A stretch of 64,000 nucleotides of DNA from Flavobacterium aquidurense (GTDB taxonomy: Bacteria; Bacteroidota; Bacteroidia; Flavobacteriales; Flavobacteriaceae): positions 248,001 through 312,000 of the forward strand of contig NZ_JRLF01000014.1 in the NCBI RefSeq assembly GCF_001404985.1. The letters run 5' to 3'. How positions within the stretch are numbered: position 1 is the first letter of the stretch; each line of letters opens with the position of its first letter. A program made the translations under genes and the position numbers. A model generated the notes under the pieces. It was given only the letters and a program-made list of their open reading frames with translations, was not told the DNA's origin and ran no database searches. Of the stretch, positions 24,123 to 32,376 are shown piece after piece.

Positions 24123-24158
24123 AAAAAAAATCCCTTTTCACCGTAAAGCGAAAAGGGA
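24123..24158 (-). terminator. Terminator for the 24197 thioredoxin-like gene
   Basis: TCCCTTTTC (24131-24139) pairs with GAAAAGGGA (24150-24158); minus-strand T-run of eight follows. Nearly the same arms as the terminator at 22700. Confidence 0.88.
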
Positions 24159-24196
24159 ACCTACAAATTAAACTAAGAAACTTAATTTAAATTTAA

Positions 24197-24649
24197 TTAT
24201 TCACTAGGATGCAAAATTGAATTTGACTCTGCTATCCATGCTTTTGCACCACCTGGCTTATAGGCGATTTTTCCTAAAGCACTAAACGTTGTTTTATTTT
24301 TTCTAACCGAAGCGCTTGCAAAGCATACTTCAGGTAAATCCTCAACACCAAAGGCATTTTTTAATTTAACATTTTGTTCTTTATCACTATCATCAGCTGA
24401 GTTATCAGACAAATCTAATTTTACAAGAACAACATTATCACGTGACCACACCGCAAAATCCGGTGTTTTAAAGACTTCGTTCTGAAGATTGTCCGGTACA
24501 CCTGAGGCAGTGAATAAGATCAACATTGGTTTTCCTAGTTCATTACTTATTGCAATAGCATCAGTCATGTTTGTTCTCCAAACTAAATTTTGCGAATGCA
24601 GAAAATATGAACCTAAAAAAAATAGTAGGATAAGTAATTTTTTAGTCAT
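24197..24649 (-). CDS. Thioredoxin-fold paralogue without active-site cysteines (copy 2)
   Basis: A 150-residue secreted protein when started at the ATG at 24649 (MTKKLLILLFFLGSYFLHSQ), which matches the start of its paralogues; an upstream in-frame ATG at 24691 adds 14 residues before the signal peptide. The redox loop is ASGVPDNL, again three residues shorter than GSDWCGWCIRL. NEVFKTPDF, WSRDNVVLVKLDLSD and ALGKIAYKPGGAKAWIAES keep the thioredoxin frame. The NEVFKTPDF segment is the closest of the three to the CGWC protein, suggesting it is nearest to the ancestral duplicate. It should sit in the periplasm or be secreted. Confidence 0.87.
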   Translation of the reverse strand: MTKKLLILLFFLGSYFLHSQNLVWRTNMTDAIAISNELGKPMLILFTASGVPDNLQNEVFKTPDFAVWSRDNVVLVKLDLSDNSADDSDKEQNVKLKNAFGVEDLPEVCFASASVRKNKTTFSALGKIAYKPGGAKAWIAESNSILHPSE

Positions 24650-24810
24650 AGTATAATGGTTTTGGTTAGTATAGCATGACGAAATTAACATATTATTTTA
24701 ATTTTCCAATTTTTATTAATACAAAAAATACATTATGTGTTTTTTTTATTGTAAAAAAATATCAAAGTCTTAAAAACAGCAAAAACAAACGATAACTTTT
24801 CTTACTAAAC

Positions 24811-24846
24811 AAAAAAAACTCCTTACAAGAAAGTAAGGAGTTTTTA
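24811..24846 (-). terminator. Terminator for the CGWC thioredoxin gene and the peptide-transport operon
   Basis: ACTCCTTAC (24818-24826) pairs with GTAAGGAGT (24833-24841), extended by A-T pairs, with a T-run on the minus strand. Its stem word differs from the terminators of the three cysteine-less copies. Confidence 0.9.
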
Positions 24847-24871
24847 TAAAACGGTATAGATTTTTATTCTC

Positions 24872-25339
24872 TTAAGATTTTTTTGGATGAACAATTCCTT
24901 CAGCAACTGTTAACCAGGCAGATGGACCACCTGCAACATAACCTGTTTGACCAAGGCCTTTAAAATTAACTTTTCCATCCTTTGACTCAGCACTTGTAAA
25001 AAATACTGTAGGGAAACCCTGAATGCCAAAAGCTTGCTGTAGTTCATTATTCTGATTTTTAATCTCAGGCGTCTGAGGTGTTCTTCTAGGATAATCTAAT
25101 TCAACTAAAATAACATTATCCTTAGCCCACTTAGTAAATTCAGGCGTTTTTAAAACTTCATTTTGCAAACGAATACACCAACCGCACCAATCACTTCCGG
25201 TAAAAAACATCAACATTGGTTTTTGTTCTTTATTACTTACAGTAATTGCCTCTCTTACATCAGTATACCATTTTAGTTCCTGCGCTTGCGTTGCAAATGC
25301 CCCAACTAAAAACAATGTTATTAAAAATATTTTTTTCAT
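24872..25339 (-). CDS. Secreted thioredoxin-family protein with CGWC active site
   Basis: A 155-residue protein counted from the ATG at 25339 (MKKIFLITLF); the ATG at 25360 adds seven residues and cannot be excluded. The signal peptide ends at TQAQ. The thioredoxin domain has Cys52 and Cys55 in SDWCGWCIRL, and cis-Pro in GIQGFPTVFFTS. It is a candidate periplasmic disulfide reductase or oxidoreductase. It begins 53 bp after the POT gene upstream, so it is probably in the same operon. It is the parent-like member of a tandem family of four; the three downstream copies lack both cysteines. Confidence 0.9.
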   Translation of the reverse strand: MKKIFLITLFLVGAFATQAQELKWYTDVREAITVSNKEQKPMLMFFTGSDWCGWCIRLQNEVLKTPEFTKWAKDNVILVELDYPRRTPQTPEIKNQNNELQQAFGIQGFPTVFFTSAESKDGKVNFKGLGQTGYVAGGPSAWLTVAEGIVHPKKS

Positions 25340-25392
25340 CTTTATTTTTATTTTCGACAAATTTAAACAAAAAAAGAATCGCTTAATACGGT

Positions 25393-26892
25393 CTATTTTA
25401 CTTCTTGCATTAATTTTCTAATAATAGGTGAAATCGCAATTAAAATAACACCTGCAACAATAGAATAAATGGCTAATTGATAATATCCTTCTGTATAGGA
25501 TTGAAGCTTAGAAAGCAAAGTATCTCCTGTATTTGATCTTGAAATTTCTGCACCTAACTTTCCTGCAAATAATTGCCCAAATGCACTGGCCAGAAACCAT
25601 AATCCCATCATCATACCAAACAATCGTTTTGGAGACAATTTAGTAATAATAGACATCCCGATTGGTCCTAAACAAAGTTCTCCAATTGTTGTGATCAGAT
25701 AAGCAAAAGTAAATACATTTAGCGACGCTATACCTTTAGAATTCGCGAAGAACTTAGTTAGATAAAAAATATAAAACGAAGCTCCAAGAAATAAAAATCC
25801 AATTCCGAACTTAATTAATGTGTTTGGTTCAATTCTTCTTTTTCCAAGCCAAAGCCATAATAAACCAATAATAGGACTTAAAACTACCACGAAAAAGGTA
25901 TTCGAGCTATTATTTACCACATTAGGATCTATTGTAAAAAACAACAATTTGTTACTAAGATTATCTTTTGCAAAAAGTGACAGTGAACCACCACTCTGCT
26001 CATAAATAGCATTAAAGAGCAAATAAAAGAATACAAACAAGAACGCTGCAAAAAGCTTTTTCTGCAACTTTATATCTCCAAGTTTAATCAGTTCATATGT
26101 AAAATACAAAACAGCCACTATTCCAATTGTGTACATGAAATAATCTGTATAATCTGTATTTTTTACCATTATAAAAATGAATGGCAAACTTAATATTGAA
26201 ATTGTATATACAGCAATTTCACGAAATCTTCTTTTGGCAGGTTCTAAATCCAATAAAGGAGAATCCCCAATTGGTCCCAGATATTTTTTAGTAAATAAAA
26301 AGGTAACCAAACCTAAGAACATTACTACTGCTGCTGATAAAAAGCACAATTGCCAAGAGTAATATTTTCCTAAATAAATACACAAAGCACCTCCTAAAAG
26401 ACCTCCTACATTTATTCCGGCATAAAACATTCCGTAACCAGCATCTCTTCTTCCGTCATCTTCATGATACAACTCTCCTACCATCGAAGAAACATTTGGT
26501 TTAAAAAACCCTGTTCCAATAATCGAAAAAGCAATACCGTAATAAAACATAGTCTGCGGAGAAAAGGCAATCAAAAGATTGCCCAGAATCATAACGATTC
26601 CTCCAAAGAATAATGACTTTTTGAACCCCAAAACCTTATCAGCAAAAATACCGCCAATAAAAGTAAAGGCATATACAAAAGCCTGAATAGCCCCGTATTG
26701 CAAATTGGCATGTTCATCTTTTAATAAAAGCTGATCTACCATAAAAAAAGTAAGAACACCACGCATTCCGTAAAAACAGAAACGTTCCCACATTTCAACA
26801 AAAAACAAATACCACAATTGTTTTGGATAATTGCCTTTAAAATTTTGAATTTCTTCTAATGTTATTGTTTTCTCCATTTTATCTAACGCCAT
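25393..26892 (-). CDS. POT-family proton-dependent peptide transporter (second copy)
   Basis: A 499-residue inner-membrane protein with about 12-14 helices. POT/PTR2 signatures are present: ERFCFYGMRGVL with the ExxER proton-coupling region in VEMWERF, the GGIFADKVLGFKKSLFFGG loop, and FYAGINVGGLLGG. It imports di- and tripeptides with protons. The frame overlaps the upstream transporter gene by 14 bp; an internal ATG at 26877 starts 1 bp after that gene's stop and gives MEKTITLEE, which may be the real start. Either way translation is coupled. It pairs with a dipeptidyl peptidase for peptide scavenging. Confidence 0.92.
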   Translation of the reverse strand: MALDKMEKTITLEEIQNFKGNYPKQLWYLFFVEMWERFCFYGMRGVLTFFMVDQLLLKDEHANLQYGAIQAFVYAFTFIGGIFADKVLGFKKSLFFGGIVMILGNLLIAFSPQTMFYYGIAFSIIGTGFFKPNVSSMVGELYHEDDGRRDAGYGMFYAGINVGGLLGGALCIYLGKYYSWQLCFLSAAVVMFLGLVTFLFTKKYLGPIGDSPLLDLEPAKRRFREIAVYTISILSLPFIFIMVKNTDYTDYFMYTIGIVAVLYFTYELIKLGDIKLQKKLFAAFLFVFFYLLFNAIYEQSGGSLSLFAKDNLSNKLLFFTIDPNVVNNSSNTFFVVVLSPIIGLLWLWLGKRRIEPNTLIKFGIGFLFLGASFYIFYLTKFFANSKGIASLNVFTFAYLITTIGELCLGPIGMSIITKLSPKRLFGMMMGLWFLASAFGQLFAGKLGAEISRSNTGDTLLSKLQSYTEGYYQLAIYSIVAGVILIAISPIIRKLMQEVK

Positions 26893-28564
26893 GCATCATT
26901 TTTTTCAAGAACGGAGTCAAAGCAAATAATATAATTGCAGCGATACCTGTAAGCACAACAAATACCATAAAAAACTCGTATAAGTTATGAATTTCAAAAC
27001 CGGCAAAAAAGTGATTATGAGCGCTAATCTGATGTTTTTCTAAAAGTGACAATTGTTCAGCAGTAGGTACTATTTTGTTATCTAAAACAGCCTGAAGATC
27101 AATTCCTAATTCTTTTGCTTTTGCAAATTTATCTCCTGTCGCAGGTAAAATAGAACCTAAAGTTCCTCCTAAAGCATAACCAGATGCATTAGACAAGAAA
27201 AATACCCCGTATAATAAAGAAGCAAAACGTTTTGGAGACAATTTACCTACCAATGATAAACCAATTGGCGACAAACACAATTCAGCACAAGTATTTAAGA
27301 AATACAATAAAATAAGCCATTTTACTAATAACAATCCTGAAGTTCCAATATACGAAACCTGAGTTGCGATCATAAAGAAACTCAAAGAAATTACTACTAA
27401 ACCAGCTGCTAATTTTACCGGCGAAATTGGCTCTTTATCTTTTGCTCTTAACGTATCCCAAAGTATACTAAATGGTACTGCCAGGATAACTACGAATAAT
27501 CCGTTAAAAATCTGCACCATAGAAGGAGGCATTAACCACCCAAAGAAATGTCTGTCAGTTTGATTGTCCGCAATAAAGGTCAATGACGAACCTGCTTGTT
27601 CAAAAGCCGCCCAAAAGAAAATAATAAAGAATGAAACGATATAAATTACAATAATCCTGTCTCTTTCAATTTTTGTTAAAGAAGTGTCCGAAATAATTAA
27701 TCCGGCTAATGATAAACCACTTGAGTATATTAATGTATAAATCAAATTTTGCCCTACAACATAATGAAAAAAGAATCCTAAAGCAACAAATGCAAGTACA
27801 GCAATTGTCAAAGCCTTACTAGAAAAATTAGCTTTTTGCGCTTCTCCTTCTTCAAAATCAGAAGCATCATTTTTAGACGGCAAACCACCTAATGGTTTTC
27901 CTTCCGGAGATACTACATATTTATTTTTTAAAAAGTAAAAAAGAACTGTTCCTAATAACATCGCAACAGAAGCCGCCATGAATCCCCATCTAAAAGCATG
28001 AATATCTCTAATTCCGCCAGCATCTTTTACATCACCTAACAAAGGACAAATAGACTGACCTAAGAAAGCCCCGATATTGATACCCATATAGAAAATAGTG
28101 AAAGCACTATCTAATTTTGTTTTTTCCTGTTTAGGATATAAACTTCCAACCATACTTGAAATATTTGGCTTGAAGAATCCGTTACCAAAAACGATAACTC
28201 CTAATGCAGAATACATAATAATTTTAGCCAAAGGTAAGTTAGCTTCAAAAATACTTCCGCTCGTAAAAAGCAACATTTGACCTATTGCCATTAATAAACC
28301 TCCTAACAAAATACAGTTTCTGTTCCCTAAAAAACGATCGGCAACAAAACCTCCCAACATTGGCGTTAAGTAACAAAGTCCAAGGAAACCTCCATAAATT
28401 AAAGACGCTTCTTCTTCTTTCATCAATAATGAATTCACAAGAAATAAAGTTAATAAAGCTCGCATTCCATAAAAATTGAATCTCTCCCACATCTCCGTTC
28501 CAAACAATACCCAAAGTCCTTTTGGATGCGCCGTTTTTACTTGAGTTTCTCCCATATTATTCAT
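26879..28564 (-). CDS. POT-family proton-dependent peptide transporter (first copy)
   Basis: A 561-residue POT transporter. TEMWERFNFYGMRALLT holds the ExxERF motif, followed by GGFVADRFLGNRNCI and FYMGINIGAFLGQ. Compared with its neighbour it has an inserted hydrophilic loop around 225-250 (LPSKNDASDFEEGEAQKA) and a longer segment near 485-520 between late helices. The two transporters are diverged paralogues rather than recent copies. It follows the dipeptidyl peptidase gene by 27 bp, and its 3' end overlaps the next POT gene. Di- and tripeptide uptake is the expected role; substrate preferences of the two copies cannot be read. Confidence 0.93.
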   Translation of the reverse strand: MNNMGETQVKTAHPKGLWVLFGTEMWERFNFYGMRALLTLFLVNSLLMKEEEASLIYGGFLGLCYLTPMLGGFVADRFLGNRNCILLGGLLMAIGQMLLFTSGSIFEANLPLAKIIMYSALGVIVFGNGFFKPNISSMVGSLYPKQEKTKLDSAFTIFYMGINIGAFLGQSICPLLGDVKDAGGIRDIHAFRWGFMAASVAMLLGTVLFYFLKNKYVVSPEGKPLGGLPSKNDASDFEEGEAQKANFSSKALTIAVLAFVALGFFFHYVVGQNLIYTLIYSSGLSLAGLIISDTSLTKIERDRIIVIYIVSFFIIFFWAAFEQAGSSLTFIADNQTDRHFFGWLMPPSMVQIFNGLFVVILAVPFSILWDTLRAKDKEPISPVKLAAGLVVISLSFFMIATQVSYIGTSGLLLVKWLILLYFLNTCAELCLSPIGLSLVGKLSPKRFASLLYGVFFLSNASGYALGGTLGSILPATGDKFAKAKELGIDLQAVLDNKIVPTAEQLSLLEKHQISAHNHFFAGFEIHNLYEFFMVFVVLTGIAAIILFALTPFLKKMMHGVR

Positions 28565-28591
28565 TATTTGTTAAAGGTTAAAAATTTTAGA

Positions 28592-30763
28592 TTATAAATT
28601 CTCTTTGATAAAGTTAGTCATTTTATTGTAAAGCTGGATTCTCGTCTGACCTCCATAAATTCCATGATCTTTGTCCGGATATATCTGAGAATCAAATTGT
28701 TTATTAGCCTGAATCAACGCTTCCATCATTTGCATAGAATTTTGCACATGAACGTTGTCATCACCAGATCCGTGAATCAATAAAAACTTACCTTTTAATT
28801 TATCAACATGATTTATTGGAGAATTTTGATCGTATCCGCTTGCATTTTCCTGTGGAGTCTGCATGTATCTTTCTGTATAAACACTGTCATAAAAACGCCA
28901 GTTTGTTACCGGAGCAACAGCGATTGCCATTTTAAAGACATCATTTCCTTGAAAAATACAGTTTGAAGCCATAAAACCACCATAACTCCATCCCCAGATT
29001 CCAATTCTTGATGCATCAACATACGGATAAGCACCAATTACTTTTGCCGCATCGATTTGATCTTCTACTTCGTATTTACCTAATTGCTTTTGTGTTACTT
29101 TTTTGAAATCAGCACCTTTGTAACCTGTTCCTCTACCATCTACGCAAGCTACAATGTAACCTTGCTGTGTAAGCATCATAAACCAATATTCATTAGAACT
29201 TCCCCATTGATTAACAACTTGTTGAGATCCCGGACCTGAATATTGAATCATAAATACAGGATATTTTTTAGAAGCATCAAAATCTTTTGGCTTCATAATC
29301 CATGCATTTAATTCATTTCCTTTAGCTGTTTTTAAAACAAAAAATTCTTTAGTTGGCAGGTTATACCCTTTCAGTTTAGCAGCAAGTTGCTGATTGTTTT
29401 CTATAATTTGAATTTCTTTTCCGCTTTTTGCCTCGTTTAAACTGTAAGTTACAGGTTGAGAAGCATTTGAAGAAGTATTTATAAAATACTGAAAATTAGG
29501 ACTAAAAGTAGCTGCGTTTGCACCTGTAGTTTTAGACAAACGAACTTTATTTTTCCCGTCTAATCCTATGCGGTAAATATCTCTGTTTATAGAACCATTT
29601 TCTACAGATTGATAAAAAATAGTTTTGTTTTTTTCGTCGAAACCGTAATACGAAGTTACTTCCCAGTTTCCTTTTGTAACCTGATTTTTAAGTTTTCCTG
29701 TTTTATCGTAAAGATATATATGATTAAAACCGTCTTTTTCGCTTGTCCAGATAAAACTATTGTCTTTCAGAAATGTCAAATTATCCGTAACATCAACATA
29801 TGCTTTATCTTTTTCGTTCAAAACTACTTTTGCAGTTGCTGTAGTTCCATCAACAAATACCAAATCGAGATTATCCTGGTGGCGGTTTAAAACCTGAGCA
29901 GACAATACATTGTTATCATTTGTCCATTGTAATCTCGCAATATAGAAGTCATTATAATTTCCTAGTTGTACTTTTTTAGTGGCATTGCTGGCCGCATCAT
30001 ATATATGCAATGAAACTTCTGAGTTTTTTTCTCCTGCTTTCGGATATTTGAACGTTTCAATAGTTGGATATAAATCTTTTTTGAAAATTGACATTGAGTA
30101 TTCCGGAACCTGACTTTCATCAAAACGAATATACGCTAGTTTCTTACTGTCTTTACTCCAATCAAAAGCACGCACAAAAGCAAACTCCTCTTCATAAACC
30201 CAATCCGTAATACCATTTATAATTGCATTCTTTTTTCCATCAGTTGTAACTGCCGTTGATTTCTTTGAAGCTACATCATATACATAAAGGTTGTTTTCTC
30301 TGGCATATGCAATTTTAGTCCCGTCAGGAGAGAAAGTAGGCTCCTGAATCTGAAAATCAAAAAGTTTAGTTAATGATTTAGATGCTATATCATATAAAAA
30401 GTAATCTGCCGTAAAGGAGTGGCGAAAAATTTTATTAGTATTACAAGCAATGAGTATCTTTTTTTCAGAGGCATCAAAAGTATAACTATCAATTCCCTCA
30501 GCAAGTGCTGCATGATTTTTAGTGTCAATTAAGTTCGATACTTTTTTAAGTGTTGCAAAATCATATAAGTCAATCTGCATACTTCTACTTGCCTGATCTA
30601 CATTTAAAACAGTATATTGATCTGTATTCTTTAAAGATTGCAATTCGTCCATGCCTTTTGCCCGAAATACCCCACCATAAATATCTTCGATAGTAATTTT
30701 TTGTTGACCAAAAACAGTAGCAACTAAAAATAAAAGTATTACAGTAATTTTACTTGTATTCAT
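28592..30763 (-). CDS. Dipeptidyl peptidase IV-like S9 serine peptidase
   Basis: A 723-residue protein from the ATG at 30763 (MNTSKITVILLFLVATVFGQQ, a clear signal peptide); an upstream ATG at 30826 extends it with 21 unlikely residues. An N-terminal beta-propeller (about 40-470; DWVYEEEFAF holds the Glu pair that anchors substrate N-termini) precedes an alpha/beta-hydrolase domain. The catalytic triad is visible: Ser in GWSYGGF, Asp in GSGDDNVH and His in DKDHGIYGG. It releases Xaa-Pro type dipeptides in the periplasm or outside. It heads an apparent operon with two POT dipeptide transporters, a direct product-uptake arrangement. Confidence 0.93.
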   Translation of the reverse strand: MNTSKITVILLFLVATVFGQQKITIEDIYGGVFRAKGMDELQSLKNTDQYTVLNVDQASRSMQIDLYDFATLKKVSNLIDTKNHAALAEGIDSYTFDASEKKILIACNTNKIFRHSFTADYFLYDIASKSLTKLFDFQIQEPTFSPDGTKIAYARENNLYVYDVASKKSTAVTTDGKKNAIINGITDWVYEEEFAFVRAFDWSKDSKKLAYIRFDESQVPEYSMSIFKKDLYPTIETFKYPKAGEKNSEVSLHIYDAASNATKKVQLGNYNDFYIARLQWTNDNNVLSAQVLNRHQDNLDLVFVDGTTATAKVVLNEKDKAYVDVTDNLTFLKDNSFIWTSEKDGFNHIYLYDKTGKLKNQVTKGNWEVTSYYGFDEKNKTIFYQSVENGSINRDIYRIGLDGKNKVRLSKTTGANAATFSPNFQYFINTSSNASQPVTYSLNEAKSGKEIQIIENNQQLAAKLKGYNLPTKEFFVLKTAKGNELNAWIMKPKDFDASKKYPVFMIQYSGPGSQQVVNQWGSSNEYWFMMLTQQGYIVACVDGRGTGYKGADFKKVTQKQLGKYEVEDQIDAAKVIGAYPYVDASRIGIWGWSYGGFMASNCIFQGNDVFKMAIAVAPVTNWRFYDSVYTERYMQTPQENASGYDQNSPINHVDKLKGKFLLIHGSGDDNVHVQNSMQMMEALIQANKQFDSQIYPDKDHGIYGGQTRIQLYNKMTNFIKENL

Positions 30764-30883
30764 TAGAATTATTTTAAATATAAAAAAGAGCCCAATTTTA
30801 GTAAAAAAAATGAACATAATACACATTTCAACTGTTAAATGTTAAAAAAAATAACGTTTGCGTACTTTTCAAATTTCAAATAC

Positions 30884-30916
30884 TTTGCAAACAAAACTCT
30901 TAAAATGGTATCTTTG
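30884..30916 (+). promoter_or_regulatory. Promoter of the HMG-CoA reductase gene
   Basis: TTTG at 30884-30887 and TATCTTTG at 30909-30916 form a TTTG-N21-TAnnTTTG pair, slightly wider than the 19-bp optimum. The ATG is 29 nt downstream of the -7 element. Confidence 0.6.
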
Positions 30917-30945
30917 CCGCGACATTATTATTTAAAATACTGAGA

Positions 30946-32259
30946 ATGAACAACGCTGTTGCCGGATTTTCTAAATTATCCAAAAAAGAAAAAATAGACT
31001 GGATTGCCAATACTTATTTTTCAAACCCTGAAGAAGCGCTGAATATTATAAGAAATTACTGGAATTCAGACGAAAAGCTTCAACAATTGCATGATGAATT
31101 CATTGAAAACACCATTACAAACCTATATATACCACTTGGAGTCGCTCCTAACTTCTTAATCAACGGAAAATACAAAACTATTCCAATGGCTATTGAAGAA
31201 AGTTCTGTAGTCGCAGCAGCATCAAAAGCAGCAAAATACTGGTCAACCAGAGGAGGTTTTAAAGCAACCGTAATAGATACTGAAAAGATTGGTCAGGTAC
31301 ACTTTATTTACAACGGTGATGCAGAAAAACTTCAATCATTTTTTGATCAGATAAAACCTAAATTTTTCACTGAAACACAAAGCATTACAAAAAATATGCA
31401 ACAACGTGGCGGTGGAATTTTAGATATAAAACTAAAGGATAAACGAAGCTTACTTGAAAATTATTTTCAGCTTCATGCAACTTTTGAAACAAAAGACAGC
31501 ATGGGAGCCAATTTTATCAACTCCTGTCTAGAGCAATTTGCAACAACTTTAAAAGATGAATTTCAAAATTCAGATTTATTTTCTGAAGATGAATCACTAA
31601 AGGTTGTCATGAGTATTTTATCTAATTATGTCCCTCATTGCGTTGTAAGAGCAGAGGTTTCCTGCCCTATTCAAGATCTGAAAGAGAAACATATAGATAA
31701 TCCGCAAGAATTTGCCGAGCGTTTTCTACAAGCGGTACAAATTGCCGAAGTAGAACCTTTTAGAGCCGTAACCCACAATAAAGGAATCATGAATGGTGTT
31801 GATGCAGTAATTCTTGCCACCGGAAATGACTTTAGAGCGGTTGAAGCCGGAGTTCACGCTTATGCTTCCAGAAATGGTCAATATTCAAGTTTATCGCATG
31901 CTAAAATCGAAAACGGAATTTTTACTTTCTGGCTTGAAATTCCTTTGGCTTTAGGAACTGTTGGCGGATTAACATCTTTACATCCTTTGGTAAAATTATG
32001 TTTCGATATCCTTGAAAAACCTTCTGCAAAAGAATTAATGCAAATTGTTGCTGTAGCCGGTTTGGCACAAAATTTCGCAGCTTTACGCTCCTTAACTACA
32101 ACCGGAATCCAGGAAGGCCATATGAAGATGCACCTGAACAACATCATCAACCAATTTGAAGCCAGCGAGGAAGAACGTCGCTTAATTAAGGCTCATTTCA
32201 AGAAAAATGCAGTTTCACACAGTGCTGTCGTAGAATTTATTGAAAACTTAAGAAAATAA
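30946..32259 (+). CDS. mvaA: Hydroxymethylglutaryl-CoA reductase (class II type)
   Basis: A 437-residue enzyme of class II (bacterial) length. Motifs include the ENTITNLYIPLGVAPNF substrate region with the catalytic Glu, PMAIEESSVVAAASKAAKYW, an EPFRAVTHNKGIMNGVDAVILATGNDFRA block with catalytic Lys and Asp, and LTSLHPLVKL. The degradative form makes mevalonate breakdown products, but in flavobacteria this enzyme is taken to feed isoprenoid synthesis through the mevalonate pathway; the adjacent GHMP kinase supports that. It reduces HMG-CoA to mevalonate in the cytoplasm. Cofactor preference (NADH or NADPH) cannot be read reliably. Confidence 0.93.
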   Translation: MNNAVAGFSKLSKKEKIDWIANTYFSNPEEALNIIRNYWNSDEKLQQLHDEFIENTITNLYIPLGVAPNFLINGKYKTIPMAIEESSVVAAASKAAKYWSTRGGFKATVIDTEKIGQVHFIYNGDAEKLQSFFDQIKPKFFTETQSITKNMQQRGGGILDIKLKDKRSLLENYFQLHATFETKDSMGANFINSCLEQFATTLKDEFQNSDLFSEDESLKVVMSILSNYVPHCVVRAEVSCPIQDLKEKHIDNPQEFAERFLQAVQIAEVEPFRAVTHNKGIMNGVDAVILATGNDFRAVEAGVHAYASRNGQYSSLSHAKIENGIFTFWLEIPLALGTVGGLTSLHPLVKLCFDILEKPSAKELMQIVAVAGLAQNFAALRSLTTTGIQEGHMKMHLNNIINQFEASEEERRLIKAHFKKNAVSHSAVVEFIENLRK

Positions 32260-32267
32260 TTTAGTCA

Positions 32268-32366
32268 GAAAATCAGAAGCTATTCCCGCTATTCTTTGCA
32301 ATCTTTTATTTTTTTTAAAGTAAAAGTAAAGGATTTGTCCCGAGGCTTCGGGACTATCGGGGCTAA
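32268..32366 (+). repeat. Intergenic repeat with GTCCCGA hairpin
   Basis: Nearly the whole gap between the reductase and the kinase is filled by a GC-richer element: a CTATTCCCGCTATTC segment (32280-32294), a T/A-rich middle, then GTCCCGA (32337-32343), loop GGCT, TCGGGAC (32348-32354) and an ATCGGGGCTAA end (32356-32366). The same kind of pattern (a CCCGCTATnC start and an ATCGGGGCTA end) is, from memory, a dispersed intergenic repeat in Flavobacterium genomes. There is no T-run, so it is not a standard terminator. Confidence 0.6.
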
Positions 32367-32376
32367 AAAAACAAGA

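Noticed and set aside
22776..24649. Thioredoxin-like copies as pseudogenes
   Set aside because: Frames are complete, signal peptides intact and each has its own terminator; loss of cysteines alone does not make them dead genes.
32296..32376. N-terminal extension of the GHMP kinase
   Set aside because: It translates the intergenic repeat; the family begins at the ATG at 32377.
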